From: Brevibacillus sedimenti
Lineage (GTDB): Bacteria > Bacillota > Bacilli > Brevibacillales > Brevibacillaceae
Reading direction: 5' to 3'
Assembly (NCBI RefSeq): GCF_020923495.1
Contig: NZ_CP064048.1
Location: forward strand, 16,001 to 80,000
Length of the DNA: 64,000 nt
Shown: piece by piece, positions 33,521 through 41,225 of the stretch
How positions within the stretch are numbered: the stretch's first letter is position 1
Layout of the letters: the number at the start of each line of letters is the position of its first letter
Notes under the pieces: model-generated
Seen by the model: the letters and a program-made list of their open reading frames with translations, nothing else
The model's database searches: none
What the model was told of the DNA's origin: nothing
Translations under genes and position numbers: made by a program

Positions 33521-34587
33521 TGCTGTTCGGTAGTCGTCAGCACTTGCTGAATGCCAAGTGCGATCTGCTCGTTTTTATGCTTCTCTTTCATCAGAACTTC
33601 GATGGCCTGCATGTTGCTTTGCTGAAAATGAGCCACTACTTCCTGGGCCATCTCCGCGTTGCGCGACTCCAGACGTCCCAGCGCCTGGCGCAGCAGTTGT
33701 TGTACTTCTTCCAGAACCGATTGGGTTTGTACGGTATTCATGGACAATTCCTCCTCAAAGTGAAGTTGTTCGTGCACTTCCTGATGGCGGTGTGTATGGT
33801 TTTGTGCGGGCTGCGCCTCGCGTTCCCGCTGTCCGTCCGTGGACTGCTGCTGTGAGGTGCCGGACTGTCCCGCGTCTTTTACATCGGTATGGCCGGCTTC
33901 TGCCGGATCTGCCTCAGGCTTTGTTTCGTCCGCCGTCTCCACGGCTGCGGCCGCTTCCAGACCGGCTTGACTTTGCTCTTCGTCACCGTCGCGGGCGATT
34001 ATGTACAAGATCTCGCCGTCCAACCGAAAGCGGTCGTCCAGCGCCGGCAAAAACATCGCGTCGTCCGCCACGCCCACCTCCTGCTCCAGAAAGTGGTGAA
34101 CGGTACGGGCCGCCACCTGGGTGATGCCGTTGGCGCGGCAGAATGCGTATACCTGGTCATTGGCCAGTGTCCATTCCGCCAGAAACCAGCGGCCATCACC
34201 CTGGTACTGGACGAAGCGGGGGTCCCGCTCCAACTGCAGCATGCGCATGATCTGATTCCAGCCGAACTGGGTCTGACGGCGAAGCTCCGCCGCTATTTGT
34301 TCCAACGTTTTGGGCATATGGGTATCACGCACAAAACGGTACGCCAGATCAAACAGTTGATGGGGCTGATAGGTCAATTCGATAATCGCCTCGGAACGCC
34401 CAACTTTCACCGGTGCCTGCTCCATTCGCAGCACCTTGGCGAGCAGGGCGCTGCCGTCCATGCCGAAGCCGGTTGTCAACCCGCTCGCTTCCAGACGGGA
34501 ACAGATCTCCTCGCGGGGAAGGGAGCGTTCGCCAGACCGAAACACCTTTTTAATAATACTCGACAGGGTATAGGTTGGCCGTTTCAT
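33517..34587 (-). CDS. Multi-winged-helix protein with coiled-coil tail, 356 aa
   Basis: ATG 34587 follows AAGGAGT at seven bases. Residues 1-190 appear to hold two or three winged-helix repeats resembling HARE-HTH/RNA polymerase delta domains (RSLPREEICSRLEASGL, LEQIAAELRRQTQFGWNQIM, GRWFLAEWTLANDQVYAF). A disordered acidic, Gln/His-rich linker follows (about 205-280) and then a helical tail (VLEEVQQLLRQALGRLESRN, MKEKHKNEQIALGIQQVL). The tail shares a motif with the next protein. Function unknown; DNA or protein binding is an inference from the fold. First gene of the 34.6-31.1 kb cassette. Confidence 0.65.
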   Translation of the reverse strand: MKRPTYTLSSIIKKVFRSGERSLPREEICSRLEASGLTTGFGMDGSALLAKVLRMEQAPVKVGRSEAIIELTYQPHQLFDLAYRFVRDTHMPKTLEQIAAELRRQTQFGWNQIMRMLQLERDPRFVQYQGDGRWFLAEWTLANDQVYAFCRANGITQVAARTVHHFLEQEVGVADDAMFLPALDDRFRLDGEILYIIARDGDEEQSQAGLEAAAAVETADETKPEADPAEAGHTDVKDAGQSGTSQQQSTDGQREREAQPAQNHTHRHQEVHEQLHFEEELSMNTVQTQSVLEEVQQLLRQALGRLESRNAEMAQEVVAHFQQSNMQAIEVLMKEKHKNEQIALGIQQVLTTTEQQ

Positions 34588-34721
34588 TAAACTTACTCCT
34601 TCTACGCTATTGGCAACAGGTCTGCCAAGCAAATGGGAATCAAGATGGGTATTCGACACCAGCAGGGAAAAATCCTACTGCGACCGAAAGTGATTGTCTA
34701 TTCGGTTTGTTTTTATAAATG

Positions 34722-34745
34722 AAAAAAGAGCGGACCCGATCCGCT
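34722..34745 (-). terminator. Terminator after yhaM
   Basis: AGCGGA / TCCGCT arms with a 5-base loop followed by CTTTTTTC on the minus strand, between the yhaM stop and the winged-helix gene. Confidence 0.8.
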
Positions 34746-34798
34746 TCAAAAAGTGCTCCGGCGAGGCGCAAGCGGCAGTCGCTTTTGCCTCGTCGCTG

Positions 34799-35743
34799 TC
34801 AATAGCCGCGCCACACCTTTCGCCTCAAGGCGCCGGCGTAGGCCCACTCCTCGTCCCCCATCTCGGCCAGCGCCTGGCCCAGGGCGTTCATCTTGCTGTC
34901 AATCTGGTCGAGATAGTGGAACAGCACGGCTGTGGGCGTCTTGCCGGAGACGGCGCTTCCCCACCCGTTTTCCACATCGCCATGATGGCTCAGGATGCAG
35001 TGCTTCAAGTGCAGCACTTCGGGATCACCGAGGGGAATGTCACGTTTGCGGCAGATGCCGCTGATGATCTCCGCTCCCATCACCAAATGGCCGATCAACT
35101 GCCCGGGGGTGGTGTAGTCGGGCGCGATCGGGTCAGACAGCTCGTACAGCTTGCCGATGTCGTGCAAAATGCATGTCGCGTACAGCACATCCCGGTCCAC
35201 CTGAGGGTAGAGCGGCACCAGCCGCTCGGCTGCGGCCAAAAGTGAGACGATGTGCTCCAGCAAGCCGTGGTAGTAATTGTGGTGCATGCGCACACCAGCC
35301 GGATAGCAGCGCAGGCGTCCGCCGATCTCCTCGTCGGTCAGCGCCTCCGTCACGATCGCGCGCAGCGTCTCGCTTCTGATCCCGCGAACCGCCTGCTGCA
35401 GCTTCTCCCAAAGCTCGTCGGCGGGGAATGGCGAGACCGGCACCAGCGATTCCATCTGAACGTCGTCGGACGGAGACGCGAGCCGGACCCGCTGGATGAC
35501 CAACTGCTTTTTCCCCCGGTACACCTGCACCGTCGCGTCGATTTTGATGACGGATTTCACCTGGATGGCTTCCTTCAGCTCCGGGGTGACGTCCCACAGT
35601 TTGGCGGCAATCGTGCCGGAGCAATCCCCCAGCTCCAGACTGAGGTATTCGCTCTGGTTGCTGGCGACGCCCACCTCCTTGCTCTTGACCAGACAAAACG
35701 TGACAACCCGTTCTCCCTCTTGATAATCAAGCAGATATCTCAT
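34799..35743 (-). CDS. yhaM: YhaM, 3'-5' exoribonuclease (OB fold plus HD domain)
   Basis: 314 residues, the same length as Bacillus subtilis YhaM. An N-terminal OB fold (about 10-90; SEYLSLELGDCSGTIAAKLW) is followed by an HD phosphohydrolase domain with metal ligands in MHHNYYHGLLEH (about 153-164), CILHDIGKLYEL (about 191-202) and LKHCILSHHGDVENG (about 247-261). The enzyme trims RNA and DNA from the 3' end using manganese. It is the last gene before a terminator; the YkvA-like gene ends 18 bases upstream, so the two may be co-transcribed with dedA. Confidence 0.92.
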   Translation of the reverse strand: MRYLLDYQEGERVVTFCLVKSKEVGVASNQSEYLSLELGDCSGTIAAKLWDVTPELKEAIQVKSVIKIDATVQVYRGKKQLVIQRVRLASPSDDVQMESLVPVSPFPADELWEKLQQAVRGIRSETLRAIVTEALTDEEIGGRLRCYPAGVRMHHNYYHGLLEHIVSLLAAAERLVPLYPQVDRDVLYATCILHDIGKLYELSDPIAPDYTTPGQLIGHLVMGAEIISGICRKRDIPLGDPEVLHLKHCILSHHGDVENGWGSAVSGKTPTAVLFHYLDQIDSKMNALGQALAEMGDEEWAYAGALRRKVWRGY

Positions 35744-35761
35744 CTGTCTGTCCTTCCTCGT

Positions 35762-36298
35762 CTATTTTTTGCGAAACAGGGTCTCTTCGATCTTGTGCAC
35801 AATTTTCTTGCCGACCAGCTCGTCAGCCGACTTGATCACCCTGGTAATCACCTGGAGCAGATCCTCTTCCCCGTTCCAGTGTTCGCGCACGATCGCCTCG
35901 TCCACGTCGACGAGGATGCGCCGCAGCGCGTACACCGCCAGCACGACGTCATCAAGCAGACCAAGGGCGCCAGTCAAGGCTTCCGGAATGAAGTCAATCG
36001 GCGTGATAAAATAGGCCACGGCAATCCCGGCCAACGCTTTCGCCTGAACACCGACGCGTTTGTCCAGCATCAGGCGGGCCAGCAGCACAAACAGGTCGGG
36101 CGCAAGCAGGATGTACGCGGCTGCCTTTTCGCTGCCTCCCTTTTCACGGATAAAGGCCTGGATCTTCGCCCGCAGCTTGTCGTAAAAGCGCTGGTGCTTC
36201 TCCGGCAGTTTCAACGGCACCAGCTCGGCCGGTCTCCGGACGGCGGGCAATCGCTCGTCAGACAATTGTTTGTCTTGATGGCGCTGCTCATCGTTCAT
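35762..36298 (-). CDS. YkvA-family (DUF1232) membrane-associated protein
   Basis: 178 residues from ATG 36298, which overlaps the DedA stop as ATGA and has GGGAGGAA upstream; the longer frame is off-register dedA sequence. The DUF1232 core is AKALAGIAVAYFITPIDFIP followed by ALGLLDDVVLAVYALRRIL (residues about 100-145), with short hydrophobic helices. A charged N-terminal region precedes it. The family has no established function. The order dedA-ykvA-yhaM with tight spacing suggests one transcript. Confidence 0.75.
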   Translation of the reverse strand: MNDEQRHQDKQLSDERLPAVRRPAELVPLKLPEKHQRFYDKLRAKIQAFIREKGGSEKAAAYILLAPDLFVLLARLMLDKRVGVQAKALAGIAVAYFITPIDFIPEALTGALGLLDDVVLAVYALRRILVDVDEAIVREHWNGEEDLLQVITRVIKSADELVGKKIVHKIEETLFRKK

Positions 36299-36931
36299 GG
36301 CAATTCCTCCCGTTTCGTTTTTGCGGCAGCCTTGCGCTTGCACCAGTAGGACCAGCAGACAATAACGGCAAGCAGGGCCAGGAAGAAGACTGCCAGGTTG
36401 CGCGCGACCAGCACGAACAACTGCTCCCAGCGTTCTCCCAACTGCCAGCCGATCGTGACGAACAAGGCGCACCAGAATAAGCCCCCTGTGTATGTATACA
36501 GCATGAACGTCGGAAACGGAAGCCGGGTGATGCCAGCAAAATAGGCGGTAAACTGGCGAATGCCGGGAATGAAGTAGCCGAGCGGCAGCGCCCATTTGCC
36601 CACGCGGTTAAACCAGTCTTCCGTCTTGCGATAAAGCGCGTAGCCCAGGCCGAGCCGCTTCCCATACCGCTCGATAAAGACGAATCCCAACGTCCTGCCG
36701 ATCCAGTACGCAGTGGTCATCGCCGTAATGGACCCCAGAAAACAGACGAGAAACGTGGGGACGTACTTCAACTGGCCAGTGGAGACGAGGAACCCGGAAA
36801 AGACCAGGAGCGTTTCCTCCGGCAGAGGCATTCCGAGAATCCCCAGAAAAAAACAGGCCAAACAAGGCGCCGTACCCGTATTGGGAGATGTATCCGCCAA
36901 AAACTGTTACAATTTCATTTATTTCATTCAA
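36295..36931 (-). pseudogene. DedA-family membrane protein, split by one frameshift
   Basis: The start TTG 36931 begins LNEINEIVTVFGGYISQYGY and reads to ALFGLFF, then runs off-frame; the second open frame continues LGILGMPLPEETLLVFSGFL to the stop at 36295. Deleting one base from the A7 run at 36847-36853 (plus strand) restores the DedA N-terminus and 211 residues. The rest is intact: GRTLGFVFIERYGKRLGLG, YFIPGIRQFTAYFAG and five or so membrane helices. DedA proteins are membrane-homeostasis transporters, some being lipid scramblases or undecaprenyl-phosphate flippases. This is the only one of four frameshifts that needs a base removed. Confidence 0.75.
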
Positions 36932-37146
36932 GATGTTTTCACCACATTTCGCGCTTGTCCCCTCTTTCAATACATTATGCCAAAAGAAGAAGCGGGCGAC
37001 AAATATCTGTGAATTATTCCCATTTGAGGAAGTATAATCTTCTTCGCAGCGAGTGTTGACCTTGCCTGGCAGGCCATGGGTTTGTGCGCCTGTATCGCAA
37101 CCGTTGTCTAAAAATGACGAATTTTATGGGTTCTCGCCGTGGCTTT

Positions 37147-37175
37147 CCCACTCACTTTTCGCTATAATGAGTGGG
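37147..37175 (+). promoter_or_regulatory. Promoter -10 of the DUF2062 gene, bracketed by an inverted repeat
   Basis: TATAAT (37163-37168) lies at the edge of an inverted repeat with arms CCCACTCA (37147-37154) and TGAGTGGG (37168-37175). The arms straddle the -10 and probable start point, so this looks like an operator rather than an RNA hairpin. The -35 is poor. Confidence 0.5.
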
Positions 37176-37210
37176 AGTATGGAAATAGGATAAATGAGGG
37201 ACAAGCCGGA

Positions 37211-37696
37211 ATGTGGAAAAAAATCTACCGCAAGTTGAAATACGAGTACTACAAGCTGATTCGGATGAAAGGGGCGCCCTCTTTTGTCGCCCGAGGTTTC
37301 TCCGTCGGCATATTTGTTGAGTTCATCACGCTGCCAACCTTTGGTTTGGCATTCCTCCTGCTGTTTCCGCTGGTCAAGCTGTTTCGCTGCAGTTTGCCCG
37401 CCGGATTGATCGGCTTTGTAATCGGAAAAATGATCCTGCCAATCTTTATGGTACTAAATTACAAACTGGGCTACTCCATCATCGGCCGGCCGCTGCATGA
37501 ACATATGAAGCACAACAACGAGCCGTGGGCAAACTGGATCGCCTGGATGAAGCAAAAAGGACTCGCCTATTTTACCGGCAGCGCGATCATGGGCCTCATC
37601 GTCGCAATCGGCAGCTATTTCCTCGTCTACTCCGCTCTGCAGTGGTACCGGCAAAAACGGGCCCGCCGTTCACTTGCCCAACGGCAGTCACGGTAA
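37211..37696 (+). CDS. DUF2062 membrane protein
   Basis: 161 residues from ATG 37211. The basic N-terminus WKKIYRKLKYEYYKLIRMKG is followed by the DUF2062 signature GAPSFVARGFSVGIFVEFIT and three to four hydrophobic helices (LAFLLLFPLVKLF, LIGFVIGKMILPIFMVLNY, IMGLIVAIGSYFLVYSAL). The family is small, membrane-bound and uncharacterised, sometimes fused to glycosyltransferases. It has its own promoter with an inverted repeat and a terminator downstream, so it is monocistronic. The ribosome binding site GAGGGAC is rather weak. Confidence 0.78.
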   Translation: MWKKIYRKLKYEYYKLIRMKGAPSFVARGFSVGIFVEFITLPTFGLAFLLLFPLVKLFRCSLPAGLIGFVIGKMILPIFMVLNYKLGYSIIGRPLHEHMKHNNEPWANWIAWMKQKGLAYFTGSAIMGLIVAIGSYFLVYSALQWYRQKRARRSLAQRQSR

Positions 37697-37738
37697 GCGG
37701 GAAAACGGGCGCGTCTCCCTATGCAAAATAAAAAAACA

Positions 37739-37779
37739 AGACCGGTACCGACAGTTTTGTCGACCCGGTCTCTTTTTTT
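37739..37779 (+). terminator. Terminator after the DUF2062 gene
   Basis: AGACCGG / CCGGTCT outer arms with CGACA / TGTCG inside and a run of T after the right arm. Upstream A-run allows some reverse activity. Confidence 0.85.
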
Positions 37780-37839
37780 GACGTTCACGGCAACCGGCGG
37801 GTGAAAACAGGCCGTCAATCGAAGCGCTTTGTCACGAGG

Positions 37840-38061
37840 TTACGCGAAAAAGCCTTTTTCCCGCAGCTGTTCCATGATTTCGGAAACGGTCAGATTTTGC
37901 TGCAACAGATTCATGGTAACGTCTACCTGCTCTTCAGACAGGCCGTTTGCCCACAGGCTTTCGCGGACCAACACATCGTTGGGGCTGCGGAAGTAAGCCT
38001 GCAGGGTTCGCAACACGCGTCCTTCCAAAGTCGTTTTCAGCATCAGTTCGGTTGTCGACAT
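37840..38061 (-). CDS. Small helical protein of unknown function, 73 aa
   Basis: ATG 38061 with GAGGTGG at five bases. All-helical, with TLQAYFRSPNDVLVRESLWA and a UBA- or CUE-like pattern SEEQVDVTMNLLQQNLTVSE in the second half (resemblance is inference). No cysteine, no signal, no membrane part. It sits between DUF2062 and nadE with its own ribosome binding site, so it is likely to be expressed, but I do not recognise a family. Confidence 0.55.
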   Translation of the reverse strand: MSTTELMLKTTLEGRVLRTLQAYFRSPNDVLVRESLWANGLSEEQVDVTMNLLQQNLTVSEIMEQLREKGFFA

Positions 38062-38203
38062 CTGTTCCACCTCTTTCCTAAACAGATCTGTGCATACTTT
38101 CTATTATCGTACAAACGCGGCGGAGAATCAACGTCTTCCCCGTTTCTCCGCGAGCCGCCGAACGGCAAGGCACCGTCATTCGCAGTGACTCGCCTGTCCC
38201 TGT

Positions 38204-38956
38204 CTACACTTCCGGCATCGGACGCCGCTTGTGCTCAGAGATGCGGTGCAGGTAATCTATCCGCTTTTTGGCCTCCGGATCGGTCTCGCCCGTGATCAGC
38301 AGTCGGTCCAGATCTTCGTACGAAAAGCCCATTTCCTTTTCGTCCGTCTGCCCTTCCCACAGGTCGGCGGACGGCGCCTTGGTCAGGATGGACTCCGGCA
38401 CGCCCAGTTCGCGCGCCAAAATGCGTATTTCGTGCTTGGTCAGGCTGGCCACCGGATTGATGTCGGCCAATCCGTCGCCGCCCTTGGTCATGTAGCCGAT
38501 GTAGATTTCGCTGCGGTTGCAGGTGTCCACCACCAGATAGCCCTTTTGGTTGGCAATCGCGTACAACGTCGTCATGCGCAGCCGCGCCTTGGTGTTTCCT
38601 TTTGTTTTGTCGTCAAGGGGAAGCACCTTTTCGATTTCCGGGACGATCGCGTCAAACGCCGGTCCAAGGTCGACGGTCACCAACTGCAGACCAATCGCGT
38701 CAGCCAGCTTTTGGGCATCCTCCGCATGAATGGCTTGCGAGTACGCCGGCATCCATACGCCGATCACACGCTCCCTGCCCAGCGCCCGTACGCAGAGAGC
38801 AGCGGATACTGCGCTGTCAATGCCGCCGGAAATCCCCACGACGGCGCCGCCGAGCCCGGGTCCGTCAATCTGCTCACGGATAAAGGCCACGCGCTTTTCC
38901 AGATCTTCCTTCACATGAGCCTGGTAGTGAGCCAGGTGCTCTTGAAATTTGTCCAT
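38204..38956 (-). CDS. nadE: NH3-dependent NAD+ synthetase
   Basis: 250 residues from ATG 38956; the frame runs far upstream but the family begins here (MDKFQEHLAHYQAHVKEDLE). The N-type ATP pyrophosphatase loop GISGGIDSAVSAAL is at about 39-52, with CNRSEIYIGYMTKGGDG, PVASLTKHEIRILARELG and APSADLWEGQTDEKEMGFSY, all NadE motifs. There is no glutaminase domain, so it uses ammonia. It makes NAD from deamido-NAD in the cytosol. It is divergent from map with about 120 bases between. Confidence 0.95.
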   Translation of the reverse strand: MDKFQEHLAHYQAHVKEDLEKRVAFIREQIDGPGLGGAVVGISGGIDSAVSAALCVRALGRERVIGVWMPAYSQAIHAEDAQKLADAIGLQLVTVDLGPAFDAIVPEIEKVLPLDDKTKGNTKARLRMTTLYAIANQKGYLVVDTCNRSEIYIGYMTKGGDGLADINPVASLTKHEIRILARELGVPESILTKAPSADLWEGQTDEKEMGFSYEDLDRLLITGETDPEAKKRIDYLHRISEHKRRPMPEV

Positions 38957-39076
38957 GCAACGTACCCCCATCTTCACTGTCTCTTCCCATCCTACCACGC
39001 GGAAATGACGGTGGCAATCAACGGCAAAGAGGTCTACACTAATAACGAGAACAACTGGAACACAAGGAGAGAGCCG

Positions 39077-39823
39077 ATGATTATCCTCAAGACACCGGAA
39101 GAAATCGAACGGATGAGGGCAGCCGGCAAAATTCTCGCCGCCTGCCACCGCGCTCTGGCCAAACGGATTCGCCCCGGGGTAACTACCTGGGAAATCGACC
39201 AATTTGTCGAGCAATTCCTCGCAAAACACGGAGCCACGCCTGAGCAGAAAGGGTACCAGGGCTACCCCTACGCCACCTGCGCTTCCGTCAACGACGTCAT
39301 CTGCCACGGGTTTCCCACCAAGGAACCGCTGAAAGACGGCGACATCGTGACGATTGACATGGTGGTAAACCTGGACGGCTGGCTGGCCGACTCCGCCTGG
39401 TCGTACGCGGTGGGCAACATCTCACCCGAAGCAAAGCGGCTGCTGCAGGTGACGGAAAAAGCGCTCTATCTGGGTATTGAGCAGGCTGTCCCGGGCAACC
39501 GCGTCGGCGACATTTCCCACGCGATTCAAAGCTACGCCGAGGCACAGGGCTATTCGGTCGTGCGCGACTTTACCGGTCACGGAATCGGCCAACGGATTCA
39601 TGAAGAGCCGTACATTCCCCACTTTGGACCGCCTGGACGCGGCCCCCGTCTGAAAGAAGGCATGGTGATTACAATCGAGCCGATGCTGAATGTAGGCAGC
39701 TACCACGTCAAGATCGACGAGGACGGCTGGACGGCCCGGACTCGTGACGGCAAGCTGTCTGCCCAGTACGAGCACACGATCGCCATTACCGCCGACGGTC
39801 CCGTGATTCTGACCAAGCAGTGA
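39077..39823 (+). CDS. map: Methionine aminopeptidase type I
   Basis: 248 residues from ATG 39077 (AAGGAGAG upstream). The pita-bread fold metal ligands are present: Asp in IVTIDMVVNLDG and LADSAW, His in FTGHGIGQRIHEEP, Glu in ITIEPML and Glu in YEHTIAIT. The length fits the short type Ia. It removes the N-terminal methionine of new proteins. It is followed by a strong terminator, so it is monocistronic here and not in the ribosomal protein operon where many Bacillales carry map; it may be a second copy (inference). Confidence 0.93.
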   Translation: MIILKTPEEIERMRAAGKILAACHRALAKRIRPGVTTWEIDQFVEQFLAKHGATPEQKGYQGYPYATCASVNDVICHGFPTKEPLKDGDIVTIDMVVNLDGWLADSAWSYAVGNISPEAKRLLQVTEKALYLGIEQAVPGNRVGDISHAIQSYAEAQGYSVVRDFTGHGIGQRIHEEPYIPHFGPPGRGPRLKEGMVITIEPMLNVGSYHVKIDEDGWTARTRDGKLSAQYEHTIAITADGPVILTKQ

Positions 39824-39862
39824 CAGTCGACCTGACCGTACGGTTAACAAGGTCTGCAAAGA

Positions 39863-39901
39863 AAAGCGGCAGCTCCCCAAGCAAGGGGGCTGCCGCTTTA
39901 T
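39863..39901 (+). terminator. Terminator after map
   Basis: AAAGCGGCAGCTCCCC / AGGGGGCTGCCGCTTT with a short loop, followed by ATT. Begins 40 bases past the map stop. Confidence 0.85.
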
Positions 39902-39920
39902 TGACTCACGGTGTTGGTGA

Positions 39921-40091
39921 TTAGCGCTGCACGCTGTTCGCGTAGCGGTTCATAAGCGCTTCCAATTCCTGCACGTCTTTTTCCAATTCACGGATGTCCT
40001 CTTCAATCAATCGCTTCACTTGCTGTTTTTCCCGCAATATCTTGCGGGTCTGTTCCAGCCTTTGCTTCAGATCGAACAAGCCGAGATGCAC
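39921..40091 (-). CDS. Small coiled-coil protein, 56 aa
   Basis: A short frame from GTG 40091, with GGGGAGGGG six bases upstream, to TAA at 39921. The product is a highly charged heptad-rich helix: FDLKQRLEQTRKILREKQQV, then KRLIEEDIRELEKDVQELEA. This is typical of small coiled-coil proteins in spore formers, but no family is assigned. Codon use and the strong ribosome binding site support a real gene. It may form a unit with the PspC-like gene 75 bases upstream. Confidence 0.6.
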   Translation of the reverse strand: MHLGLFDLKQRLEQTRKILREKQQVKRLIEEDIRELEKDVQELEALMNRYANSVQR

Positions 40092-40166
40092 TGCTTTCCC
40101 CTCCCCATTCTATGTAAAGGTTCCACCTTACATGATATGCGGAAGTACGCAGTTGTTGCCGGTTTC

Positions 40167-40517
40167 TTATAGACCTTTCCATTTCGCCAATTCGGCGCGA
40201 AGGCGGTGTACTTCTTGTATCAAAGCCCGTTTTTCCAGGCGCTCAATCTCACTGTCCAGATCAGATCCGTATCCCCGACCGGCAAACAGCGGATCGTACG
40301 GATCGCAGGCGTCGTGTCCGTACGGCCAGGCCGGCTCTTTCGGCATGATCAACGCGAGCAGCAGGTAAATCAACAGGGGCACGAAGGTGCACACGGTGAG
40401 AATCACCGCTGCCACCCGCACAAGGGTGGAGTCAATTCGCAGGAATCGGGCGATGCCTCCGCACACGCCAAACAGTCGTTTATCGCTGCTGGATCGGTAT
40501 AAGCGTCTTTCCATCAT
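40167..40517 (-). CDS. PspC-domain protein
   Basis: 116 residues. The PspC domain at residues 3-60 has RLYRSSSDKRLFGVCGGIAR, FLRIDSTLVRVAAV and a membrane helix (LTVCTFVPLLIYLLLALIM). The C-terminal half is cytosolic with a coiled coil (DLDSEIERLEKRALIQEVHR). PspC domains sense membrane or phage-shock stress and often pair with LiaF or PspB/C-type partners. None is nearby, but a small coiled-coil gene follows. ATG 40517 has GGAAGGAA-like sequence upstream. Confidence 0.85.
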   Translation of the reverse strand: MMERRLYRSSSDKRLFGVCGGIARFLRIDSTLVRVAAVILTVCTFVPLLIYLLLALIMPKEPAWPYGHDACDPYDPLFAGRGYGSDLDSEIERLEKRALIQEVHRLRAELAKWKGL

Positions 40518-40607
40518 GACATTCCTTCCTCTCTGTATCCGTTTCTGATGTTACCTCCAAGATACCCGAAAGAAAGGTTGCCCAAAACTGGCCCCAGGGG
40601 GATTTGA

Positions 40608-40627
40608 CCTCCGTCCGGGGACGGAGG
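40608..40627. other. Strong hairpin without U-tract between DUF2935 and PspC genes
   Basis: CCTCCGTCC / GGACGGAGG, nine perfect pairs with a 2-base centre. It lacks the T-run of an intrinsic terminator on either strand; it may be a processing or stability hairpin, or a protein-binding palindrome. Confidence 0.4.
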
Positions 40628-40694
40628 CCCGCTCCGTCCCGTGAAGCCTGTGGAATGATCTGCTGATGGTGCCGTGTTTTCTGTAGGCAGCGGG

Positions 40695-41126
40695 CTAGAT
40701 CAGCGCCTTGGCCATCAGCGCTTCGGTAATGCCGATAAAGTATTCCGATTCACGGCGGATGTGGTTCAACACCGCCAGCGCCGTGGGATTGCTGCGAAAC
40801 GCCGGACTGTCCGAACCCATCTGATTCAACAGGGCGATAAACTGCTGGCTCTGTTCCATGGAAAACGTGACCAGCTCCCTGATTTGCCGCATGAGCGGAT
40901 CGCTCACCCTGTTGCAGGAACGGATGACCGCCTCGATGTAGCGGACAAACAAACCCTGCGTCTGGGCAAATGCCTGCTCCCACTCGGCGAGCGCATCGAC
41001 GAACTCCTCTTCCAGATTGGGCACCAGCTCACGCAGCACAACGGTGTGTTCACTCTCCTGCAGTTTCCAGAATTCACCTTCGTCCAAGATTCTGAGCGGC
41101 ATCTTTTCATCGTAATGAAATTGCAC
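40695..41126 (-). CDS. DUF2935 protein
   Basis: 143 residues from GTG 41126, with AAGGAGGAG eight bases upstream. The DUF2935 opening EFWKLQESEHTVVLRELVPN and repeated helices (FVDALAEWEQAFAQTQ, EQSQQFIALLNQMG, NHIRRESEYFIGI) suggest a four-helix bundle with conserved Glu/His residues that could bind a metal in a haemerythrin- or ferritin-like manner; that is inference. Family function is unknown. It lies 100 bases after the aromatic operon and may be read through from it. Confidence 0.75.
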   Translation of the reverse strand: MQFHYDEKMPLRILDEGEFWKLQESEHTVVLRELVPNLEEEFVDALAEWEQAFAQTQGLFVRYIEAVIRSCNRVSDPLMRQIRELVTFSMEQSQQFIALLNQMGSDSPAFRSNPTALAVLNHIRRESEYFIGITEALMAKALI

Positions 41127-41225
41127 GCGTACTCCTCCTTTTTTGCATGTAAAAGGGTCCACCACAGTCTATGTGACAGCGGCGGGAGCGTGCCTTTGCC
41201 GCCTGGAATCAGAGTGCAGGAAAAA

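Noticed and set aside
38231..39076. Long upstream extension of the methionine aminopeptidase frame
   Set aside because: It is antisense to nadE; the family start at 39077 has a good ribosome binding site.
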